From Janthinobacterium sp. GW458P (GTDB lineage Bacteria > Pseudomonadota > Gammaproteobacteria > Burkholderiales > Burkholderiaceae_D): 64,000 bases of DNA. Each line of letters begins with the position of its first letter. Within the stretch, counting starts at the first letter, position 1. The notes under the pieces were generated by a model. The model was given only the letters and a program-made list of their open reading frames with translations, did no database searches and was not told the origin of the DNA. The translations under genes and the position numbers were made by a program. The DNA lies in contig NZ_NEGZ01000003.1 in assembly GCF_002127585.1 (NCBI RefSeq), positions 35,504 through 99,503 on the forward strand, read 5' to 3'. Positions 18,615 to 25,146 of the stretch are shown here, piece after piece.

Positions 18615-18633
18615 TGTCAAATCTATTTTGACA
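18615..18633. promoter_or_regulatory. LysR operator candidate
   Basis: TGTCAAA-TCTAT-TTTGACA is a perfect 7-5-7 inverted repeat between the divergent MFS and LysR genes. TTGACA inside the right arm could also serve as a -35 hexamer for the LysR gene, so binding there would autoregulate. Confidence 0.6.
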
Positions 18634-18664
18634 AATCCCTGCAAGCTTCCATCTCCTTCCATCT

Positions 18665-19567
18665 ATGATCAGTCTTGACCGTTTGGGTATTTTCATCGCC
18701 ATCGTCGACGCCGGTTCGCTGACGGCCGCCGCCGCCGTGCTGGGCCAGAGCAAGGCCGTCGTCAGTTTTAATTTGAAACAGCTGGAGGCGGAGCTGGGCG
18801 TGTCGCTGCTCACGCGCAGCACGCGCAGCCTGGCGCTGACCGACGTGGGACGGCGCTTTTACGAGGATTGCCAGCGCGTGCTGAGCGAAGCGCACGGCGC
18901 CATCGAGACGGCGCGCCAGGGCCACCAGGGCTTGCGCGGCACCCTGCGCCTGACCACCACCGTCGAATACGGCAGCCGCACGGTGGTCCCCGCGCTGATC
19001 GCCTTCGCCGCCGCCCATCCGCAGCTGCAGATCCAGCATTCGTCGTCATCCTCGCATGAAGACCTGATCTCGGGCCGCTACGACGTGGCCATCCGCATGG
19101 GTTCGCTCAACGATTCGAGCTACCGCGCCGCGCTGATCGAGCCGTATGCGATCTGGCCCGTCGCCTCGCCCGCCTACCTGGCCAGCCTGCCGGGCCAGGG
19201 CATCGCCACCTTGCCCGACTTGCAGCGCGCGCGCTGGCTGGCGCACAGCCGCCTGGCCTCGCCGCTGCGCTGGGAGGTGCAGACGCCCGATGGCCCGGCT
19301 GCGTTTGCCGTGCAGGACGCCGCCGTCATCCAGTCCGACTCCGCCTCGGCCCTGCTGGGCTTTGCCCTGGGCGGCTGCGGCGTGGCCCTGCTGCCGCAGT
19401 GGCAGGTGGAAGGAGAGGTGCGCGCGGGACGCCTGCGCCGCCTGCTGCCCGACGTCGCCTTCCCGGAGCAGGGCGTGTATGCCGTGTATCCGAACACCCA
19501 GCATATTGCGGAAAAGGTGCGCGCCTTTATCGACTTCTTGCACGCGTTCGTGGGCACGCCCGCATAA
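18665..19567 (+). CDS. LysR family transcriptional regulator
   Basis: This 300-residue protein has a standard LysR architecture: winged HTH (LTAAAAVLGQSKAVVSFNLKQLEAELG) then an effector domain of the CrgA/AaeR-like class. It diverges from the DHA2 exporter and faces the palindrome at 18615-18633. Control of the exporter and the coupled NTF2-like gene is the obvious hypothesis. Confidence 0.9.
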   Translation: MISLDRLGIFIAIVDAGSLTAAAAVLGQSKAVVSFNLKQLEAELGVSLLTRSTRSLALTDVGRRFYEDCQRVLSEAHGAIETARQGHQGLRGTLRLTTTVEYGSRTVVPALIAFAAAHPQLQIQHSSSSSHEDLISGRYDVAIRMGSLNDSSYRAALIEPYAIWPVASPAYLASLPGQGIATLPDLQRARWLAHSRLASPLRWEVQTPDGPAAFAVQDAAVIQSDSASALLGFALGGCGVALLPQWQVEGEVRAGRLRRLLPDVAFPEQGVYAVYPNTQHIAEKVRAFIDFLHAFVGTPA

Positions 19568-19705
19568 GTTTCACGTGGCGCCACGGCGTCAGTGTCACGT
19601 CGTCAATACTTGTTGCATACAACGATTTCCAAGAGGCAAACGAGCGCCCATTTCGTTTTTCACGGCCTACACTGAAGGGACGTTGTTCACCGATTGGAGA
19701 CCATC

Positions 19706-20539
19706 ATGGCACATACATTGGCAGCAGTTTTCGCGCAGCGCGACATGGCCGAACATGCGCGGCAAGACCTCATCACCGCTGGCTTTCCCAGCGCCAACAT
19801 CCGCCTGCACGAGGCGGGCAGCGACGCGGCGTCCGCCCCGGCAGACGCCCGCCGCGACGATGGCGAAACGCTGCTCGACAGCGTCAAGCATTTCTTTACA
19901 GACCTGTTCGGCAGCCACGCCGACCGCCACATCTATGCGGAAGCCGTGCGGCGCGGCCACATCGTGCTGACCCTGGAAGGGGCCAGCGACGCCGACATCC
20001 AGCGCGCCACCGACCTCGTCGAGCGCTATGCGCCCATCGACATCGATGCGCACGCGGACAGCTGGCGCGCCAGCGGCTGGCAGGGTATGCCGCAAAACGA
20101 CAGCGCGATGCGCCAGGGCGCCGGCATGCAGTCGGGCGCGCCGTCCCAGCAGGGCATGCCGGCCGGCAACGTGAACCGGCAGGATGCCTCGTCGTCGCAG
20201 CAATTTGCCGGCAGCATGCCGCAGGAGGGAACGCGCGGCGGCGCCACCGTGCGCCACTATCCGGGCGCCGACAACCTGCCGCGCACCAGCGACGACGACG
20301 AGCAGTACTACCAGGCGCACTGGAGCAGCGTGTATGCGGCCAGCGGCGCGCGCTTCGAGGACTACGATCCCGCCTACCGCTATGGCCACTCGATGGCGGG
20401 CAGCGACAGCTACCGCGGCCAGCACTGGGAGCAGGTCGAGCCCGAGCTGCGCAGCAACTGGGAGCACACGTATCCGCAGTCGGCCTGGGACGACTTCAAG
20501 GCGGCCGTCAGGCATGGCTGGGAGCGCGTGACGTCCTGA
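19706..20539 (+). CDS. general stress protein 17M/YflT-domain-like hypothetical protein
   Basis: This 277-residue protein has an N-terminal alpha/beta domain (about residues 1-100: LAAVFAQRDMAEHARQDLITAGFPSANIRL...) resembling the general stress protein 17M-like domain. A Gln/Met/Ser-rich low-complexity linker follows (about 120-185). The C-terminal segment is rich in Tyr, Trp and His (DDDEQYYQAHWSSVYAASGARFEDYDPAYRYG) and resembles repeats seen next to such domains in other proteobacteria. GGAGA precedes the ATG; a TTG at 19694 is a less likely start. No signal peptide is visible. The function is unknown; a stress role is only suggested by the domain. Confidence 0.7.
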   Translation: MAHTLAAVFAQRDMAEHARQDLITAGFPSANIRLHEAGSDAASAPADARRDDGETLLDSVKHFFTDLFGSHADRHIYAEAVRRGHIVLTLEGASDADIQRATDLVERYAPIDIDAHADSWRASGWQGMPQNDSAMRQGAGMQSGAPSQQGMPAGNVNRQDASSSQQFAGSMPQEGTRGGATVRHYPGADNLPRTSDDDEQYYQAHWSSVYAASGARFEDYDPAYRYGHSMAGSDSYRGQHWEQVEPELRSNWEHTYPQSAWDDFKAAVRHGWERVTS

Positions 20540-20565
20540 CGCGCCAGGGGCGCTGCGGGCTGCCC

Positions 20566-21621
20566 CTAGCGCCCCTCGTGCGTGAGGTGCAGGAAGTGGT
20601 TCAGGATATGGAAGTGGTCTTCGAAGAATTCCTCTTCCATGGCCGGCAGCACCGTCACCGGCACCCATTGCGCCAGCGCCGCGTCGTCGGCCGCCGTCAC
20701 GGCTGGCAGCTGGCGCGTCTTCAGGTCAAAATAATGCGCATGCGTGATGGTGCGCCCGCGCTGGCTGCGGTCCGGATGGTCGAACACGGCCACGCCGACC
20801 AGCGCCTCGACGAGGGTGGGCGCCAGCACGCCCAGCTGCGTCTCTTCCGCCAGTTCGCGCAGGGCGCCCTGCAACAGGCGCTCGCGCGGCTCCAGGAAGC
20901 CGCCCGGCAAGGCCCACAGGCCCTTGCCCGGGTAGCCGCCGCGGCGCACGAGCAGGACGTGGCCGCCCGTCTGCACCAGTGCGTCGACGGTGGTGAAGAT
21001 GGGCGGATACGGCGCCACCTTCCAGCGCGCTTTATAGGCTTCGATGGCGCGGTATTCCTGCACCAGCGGCGCGTACCACGGCAGCAAGGTCCACGCCTTC
21101 AGGTACTGGCCGATCGCCGCCGGCAGCAGCTGCGCCACGGCGCTCAGCGACACGTCCACGTCCTCGGCTTCGAACAGCACGTTGCGGATGGCCGTCGCGC
21201 CGATGGGCGCGCCGGGGTCGATCTCCAGGTTCAGCAGCTGCCAGTGCGGAAAATGGTGCAGATAATAGCTGGTGGCGTCCTTGAAGCAGGCCACCAGGGT
21301 CACGCGCTGCGCGCGTGGCACGGCGCCGGCCACGGCGTGGCGCACGGCGTCGGCCCACAGGCCGTCGTCATAGTAGTCGCGCACGGCCACGTAATGCACG
21401 CGGTCGCGCTGCGCCTCGGGCAGGGTGGCGGCGATCATGGCGGCCCGCTCCTGCCACGTAAACGGGTTTTTGGGACTGCGCGCATGGAAGGCGGAACCGA
21501 GCACCACCACCACCTGCGACGCCGTCGCCAGCGCCTTCTGCAGCAGGCCCGCATGGCCGTTATGAAAAGGCTGGAAGCGGCCGATCAGGATGGCCGCGTC
21601 GGCTGGATAGGCGAGGGTCAT
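20566..21621 (-). CDS. bifunctional nicotinamide-nucleotide adenylyltransferase / Nudix hydrolase (NadM-Nudix)
   Basis: The 351-residue protein is a fusion. The N-terminal half is a NadM-type adenylyltransferase with the nucleotidyltransferase motif GRFQPFHNGH (residues about 14-23) and a terminal IGATAIRN segment. The C-terminal half is a Nudix domain with the box GGFLEPRERLLQGALRELAEETQL. It would make NAD+ or its deamido form from the mononucleotide, while the Nudix part may hydrolyse ADP-ribose-like compounds. Its ATG overlaps the stop codon of the upstream nadE gene (ATGA), so the two NAD-biosynthesis genes are translationally coupled. Confidence 0.92.
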   Translation of the reverse strand: MTLAYPADAAILIGRFQPFHNGHAGLLQKALATASQVVVVLGSAFHARSPKNPFTWQERAAMIAATLPEAQRDRVHYVAVRDYYDDGLWADAVRHAVAGAVPRAQRVTLVACFKDATSYYLHHFPHWQLLNLEIDPGAPIGATAIRNVLFEAEDVDVSLSAVAQLLPAAIGQYLKAWTLLPWYAPLVQEYRAIEAYKARWKVAPYPPIFTTVDALVQTGGHVLLVRRGGYPGKGLWALPGGFLEPRERLLQGALRELAEETQLGVLAPTLVEALVGVAVFDHPDRSQRGRTITHAHYFDLKTRQLPAVTAADDAALAQWVPVTVLPAMEEEFFEDHFHILNHFLHLTHEGR

Positions 21622-23333
21622 GCGTCGTCTCCGGTGGGGTAGCGGGCGGCGATCGGCAATTGGCGGCCGCTGCCAAAGGCGCGCGAACGCACGCGGATGA
21701 TGGGCGCAGCCTGCCGCCGTTTGTACTCGTTGCGGGCGACCATGCCGAGGATGCGCGTCACGAGGGTCCGCCCCTCGTGCGTCTCGCGCAGCTGGTCGAC
21801 CAGGGTCAGCGCCTGCGCGCTTTCGGCCGCCGGCAAACGCCGTCCCTCGATATGCCATTTGAGGATTTCATCGAGCACCGGGTACGGCGGCAGGCTGTCC
21901 GTGTCGCGCTGGCCCGGCGCCAGTTCCGCCGACGGGGGTTTATCGAGCACGGCCACAGGAATCAGTTCGCGCCCGGCGCTGGCGTTGATGTGGCGCGACA
22001 GGGCAAAGACCTCCGTTTTATACAGGTCGCCGATCAGCCCCAGGCCCCCGTTCGTGTCGCCGTACAGGGTGCAGTAGCCAACCGAGATTTCGCTCTTGTT
22101 GCCGGTGGTGAGCAGCAGGGCGCCGAAGGCGTTCGAGTATTCCATCAAGATGGTGCCGCGCACGCGCGCCTGCAGGTTTTCCAGCGGCAGCCCCTGCAGC
22201 CTGCCGTCGAAGGCCTGGGCATAGCCGGCTTCGTACTGCGCCACGATGTCGCGTATCGGATGCGTGGTCAGGGCGATGCCGAGGTTGGCGCACAGGGCCA
22301 CGGAATCGGTGACGGAGCCGGCGCTGGAAAAGACGGACGGCATGGTAATGGCCGCCACGTTGTCGGCCCCCAGCGCCTCGACGGCCAGGGCCAGCGTCAG
22401 CGCCGAATCGATGCCGCCCGAGCAGCCGACGACGACTTGCGTAAAGCCGCAGCGGCGCGCGTAGTCGCGCAAGCCGAGCACGATTTGACGCCGCGCAAAC
22501 TCGACGGCGGGGATGCCTGCCGGATCCGGCACGGGAAACGCCGCGCCATCGGTGCGCGTAAAACGCCCATCGGCAAAGCGCAGCAATGGAAAATCTTCGG
22601 CGAAGCGGGCCGCCTCGAACTGCAGGCCGTCGCCGGGCGAGAAGGCGAACGAGGCGCCGTCGAACACGAGCTGGTCCTGGCCGCCCACCTGGTTGACGAA
22701 CAGCAGGGGCAGGTGCACGCGCTGGCAGGCGGCGCCAAACACGGCATGGCGCTGCGCGCGCTTGCCGATGTCGGACGGGCTGGCGTTGATGCTGACGATG
22801 AGGTCCGGCCGCGCCGCGTGCAGGGCCTCAAACGGATTGACGGCGTAGGCGCGGCCGTCGTCATTCCAGCCGTCCTCGCAGATCATGAAACCGACCTTGC
22901 AGCCGGCGATGGCGAGGGTGCAGGCGCCGGGCGGCCCCGGCTCAAAATGCCGGCCCTCGTCGAAGATGCCGTAGGTCGGCAGCAGCTGCTTGTAGTATTC
23001 GGCGACGATATGCCCGTCGCGGATCGCCAGCAGGGCGTTATATAAGGGCTTGCCGACGCCGGGATTCGGGCGCGCCGTGCCGATGACGGTGACCAGCGCC
23101 GGCCAGCGCGTGGACGCCTGCAGCAGCGCATCGAGCGCCTGCCGCAGGCCGCGCAGGAAGGCGGCATCCTCGAACAGGTCGCCCGGGTAATACGCGCACA
23201 GCGACAGTTCCGGGCATACCAGCAGGTCGGCGCCATCGCTGCTCGCGCAGGCCATGCGCGCGGTGATGGCGGCGACATTGGCGTCGAAATCGCCCACGGT
23301 GGGATTCATCTGGGCGAGGGCGATGGTCAGCAT
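21618..23333 (-). CDS. nadE: glutamine-dependent NAD+ synthetase
   Basis: The 571-residue enzyme has an N-terminal nitrilase-type glutaminase domain with its catalytic triad. The Glu lies in VCPELSLCAYYPGDLFED, the Lys in KQLLPTYGIFDEGRHF and the Cys in GFMICEDGWND. The C-terminal ATP-pyrophosphatase synthetase domain has the P-loop GCSGGIDSALTLALAV. It amidates nicotinate adenine dinucleotide using ammonia channelled from glutamine. It is followed by the overlapping NadM-Nudix gene, forming an NAD operon. Confidence 0.96.
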   Translation of the reverse strand: MLTIALAQMNPTVGDFDANVAAITARMACASSDGADLLVCPELSLCAYYPGDLFEDAAFLRGLRQALDALLQASTRWPALVTVIGTARPNPGVGKPLYNALLAIRDGHIVAEYYKQLLPTYGIFDEGRHFEPGPPGACTLAIAGCKVGFMICEDGWNDDGRAYAVNPFEALHAARPDLIVSINASPSDIGKRAQRHAVFGAACQRVHLPLLFVNQVGGQDQLVFDGASFAFSPGDGLQFEAARFAEDFPLLRFADGRFTRTDGAAFPVPDPAGIPAVEFARRQIVLGLRDYARRCGFTQVVVGCSGGIDSALTLALAVEALGADNVAAITMPSVFSSAGSVTDSVALCANLGIALTTHPIRDIVAQYEAGYAQAFDGRLQGLPLENLQARVRGTILMEYSNAFGALLLTTGNKSEISVGYCTLYGDTNGGLGLIGDLYKTEVFALSRHINASAGRELIPVAVLDKPPSAELAPGQRDTDSLPPYPVLDEILKWHIEGRRLPAAESAQALTLVDQLRETHEGRTLVTRILGMVARNEYKRRQAAPIIRVRSRAFGSGRQLPIAARYPTGDDA

Positions 23334-23428
23334 GGTGATCCTTCATTGGTTACGCTTGAAACCACTATCCTGCCTGAAAAATTTTCTGAGCGTACTGATG
23401 CAATCGTGCAAGCCTGCCGATCCAGCGC

Positions 23429-23941
23429 CTACAAGGTCTTGAGCCAGGCCCGCAAGCGCGTGCGCGCATTCGCATACGGCGACGCCGTATTGAACTGGAT
23501 CATGCGCCCCATCGTGTAATGCGTGTACCAGGGCTGGCCATACAGTTGCACATCGTCATGCGCGTCGATCAGCGCCAGCAGCTGGTCTTTTGCCTGTTCC
23601 AGGCGCGGCAGCAAGTCCTCCATGCCCAGTTCAGCATAGTCGGCATAGAAGCGCTGCGCCAGTTCTCCCAGAGCGTTCCACGTGAAACCTTCGGCGGGAA
23701 AGGCGATGTCCTCGATGCGTTTGCCGTCGCGCAGCTGCGCATGCCAGTGCAAGACCAGCTCGTTCCAGCCCACCAGGTAGGCCAGCAAATCGCACACGCT
23801 CATGCGCGTGCCTTTCACTTGCCCCTCCAGCACGGGATCGCGCGCCAGCGCCGGCGGCACGCGCGCCAGTTCCTGCATCAGCCTGGCGTAGGTGGTGGTA
23901 ATCGCCTCGACCAGTTCCTGCTTGCTGTTGGGGATCGCCAT
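23429..23941 (-). CDS. ClbS/DfsB family four-helix-bundle protein (DUF1706)
   Basis: The protein is about 170 residues with the ClbS/DfsB pattern (MAIPNSKQELVEAITTTYARLMQEL, KGTRMSVCDLLAYLVGWNELVLHWH, YTMGRMIQFNTASPYANARTRLRAWLK). ClbS of colibactin producers is a cyclopropane hydrolase that protects the host; most other members have unknown roles in a DinB-like fold. The start overlaps the upstream ArsR-rhodanese stop codon (TGATG), so the two are coupled. A parS-like sequence lies within this gene at 23675-23688. Confidence 0.85.
   Translation of the reverse strand: MAIPNSKQELVEAITTTYARLMQELARVPPALARDPVLEGQVKGTRMSVCDLLAYLVGWNELVLHWHAQLRDGKRIEDIAFPAEGFTWNALGELAQRFYADYAELGMEDLLPRLEQAKDQLLALIDAHDDVQLYGQPWYTHYTMGRMIQFNTASPYANARTRLRAWLKTL
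23675..23688. other. parS-like site (one mismatch)
   Basis: GTTCCACGTGAAAC fits the generalised ParB binding site GTTNCACGTGNAAC. As a palindrome it has one mismatched pair between its two half-sites. It lies inside the ClbS-like coding sequence. It may belong to the same origin-proximal parS cluster as the perfect site at 63144. Confidence 0.5.
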
Positions 23942-24585
23942 CACGCCGCCCGGATCACCGGCAAGCCGGCCGCCTGCCAGTCGTCGTAGCCGCTGCCGAG
24001 GCGGCGCGCATGCAAGCCATGCTGGCGCAGGGCCGCCACGGCCTGCACGGACAACACGCAGTACGGGCCGCGGCAGTAGGCGGCAATCTCTGCGTTCGCG
24101 GGCAGTTCGCCCAGGCGGCGCTGCAAGTCGTCAAACGGAATATTGATCGCTCCGGGCAAGTGGCCGGCGGCAAATTCCTGCGCGGGACGCACGTCGAGCA
24201 CGGTGATGCTGGCTTCCTGCATGCGTTCCAGCAACTCGTCGCCCGTGATGGCTTCCACGTGGTCGCCGCGGCCCAGCGCCTGCAATTCGCTGCGCTGGTG
24301 CTGCGCATACAGGCCCAGCGCATCGAGCAACTGCATCACAGGGCCGCTGCCCAGGCGATACAGCACGCGCTTGCCGTCGCGCCGCGCCTGCACGAAACCG
24401 GCGCGCCGCAACTGCTGCAGATGCTGCGAGGTGTTCGCCACGGACAGGCCCGTCAACTCCACCAGCTGCTCCACCGCATACTCGCCGTGCGCGATCTGCT
24501 CGAGCAGGCGCAAACGCGGCGCGCTGCCTAAAACATGGGCAAACCCGGCGGAACCGGTGAGCAATTCGATATCGGCATTTTTCAT
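23941..24585 (-). CDS. ArsR family regulator fused to a rhodanese domain
   Basis: The 214-residue fusion has an N-terminal ArsR-type winged helix (about residues 12-80: LRLLEQIAHGEYAVEQLVELTGLSVANTSQHLQQLRRAGFV). The C-terminal rhodanese domain has the active-site loop CRGPYC. Such fusions are thought to sense sulfane sulfur or thiol chemistry through the rhodanese cysteines. ATG 24585 is preferred; GTG 24591 is possible. The gene diverges from a DUF2938 membrane protein across a perfect 16-bp inverted repeat, the likely operator, and is coupled downstream to the ClbS-like gene. Confidence 0.87.
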   Translation of the reverse strand: MKNADIELLTGSAGFAHVLGSAPRLRLLEQIAHGEYAVEQLVELTGLSVANTSQHLQQLRRAGFVQARRDGKRVLYRLGSGPVMQLLDALGLYAQHQRSELQALGRGDHVEAITGDELLERMQEASITVLDVRPAQEFAAGHLPGAINIPFDDLQRRLGELPANAEIAAYCRGPYCVLSVQAVAALRQHGLHARRLGSGYDDWQAAGLPVIRAA

Positions 24586-24601
24586 TGACACGATGCTAGC
24601 A

Positions 24602-24641
24602 CCCTTATAACATTCAAGCAATCAATTGAATGTTATAAGGG
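24602..24641. repeat. perfect 16-bp inverted repeat, operator candidate
   Basis: CCCTTATAACATTCAA (24602-24617) and its exact reverse complement (24626-24641) are separated by eight bases. The repeat occupies the divergent gap between the ArsR-rhodanese and DUF2938 genes. The right arm contains the AAGGG of the DUF2938 ribosome binding site, so a bound repressor or an RNA hairpin would block expression. Confidence 0.85.
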
Positions 24642-24648
24642 AGAGACG

Positions 24649-25137
24649 ATGCAAACAATCTGGCTCGATGCGCTGGCGATCGGCGTGGGCGCGACGGCGG
24701 TGATGGACGTATGGGCCATGGCATTAAAGCGCTTCTGGTGCATACCCTCGCTGAACTTTGCCATGGTGGGGCGCTGGCTCGGCCATCTGCCGCGTGGCAC
24801 CTTGAGCCACGTCAACATCGCCCAGGCGGCGCCCGTGCGCGATGAAGCCATCCTGGGCTGGACGGCCCACTACGTGATCGGCGTGCTGTTTGCGGCCGTG
24901 CTGCTGGCGCTGGTGGGACAGCAGTGGGTGCAAGGGCCGACGTTCGCGCCGGCCCTGCTGGCGGGCCTGGTGAGCGTGGCCGCGCCGTTTTGCATCTTGC
25001 AACCGGGCATGGGCGCCGGCCTGGCCGCCAGCAAGACGCCGCATCCGAACGCCGCCCGCCTGCGCAGCCTGATGGCGCACACGGCGTTCGGCGTCGGCCT
25101 GTACCTGGCGGCGCTGCTGTGGTCGACCGTGCGCTGA
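24649..25137 (+). CDS. DUF2938 family membrane protein
   Basis: This 162-residue protein has four predicted membrane helices and the conserved family features (GVGATAVMDVWAMALKR, GRWLGHLPRG, GWTAHYVIGVLFA, LQPGMGAGLAASKTPHPNAARLRSLMAH). The function of DUF2938 is unknown. AAGGGAGAG precedes the ATG and overlaps the right arm of the inverted repeat, implying tight repression by the divergent ArsR-rhodanese regulator. A transport role in sulfur or thiol stress is an inference from that regulator only. Confidence 0.85.
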   Translation: MQTIWLDALAIGVGATAVMDVWAMALKRFWCIPSLNFAMVGRWLGHLPRGTLSHVNIAQAAPVRDEAILGWTAHYVIGVLFAAVLLALVGQQWVQGPTFAPALLAGLVSVAAPFCILQPGMGAGLAASKTPHPNAARLRSLMAHTAFGVGLYLAALLWSTVR

Positions 25138-25146
25138 CTTGTCCGG

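Noticed and set aside
19568-19577. Half parS-like GTTTCACGTG after the LysR gene
   Set aside because: Only one half-site matches; the other half (GCGC...) does not, so ParB binding is unlikely.
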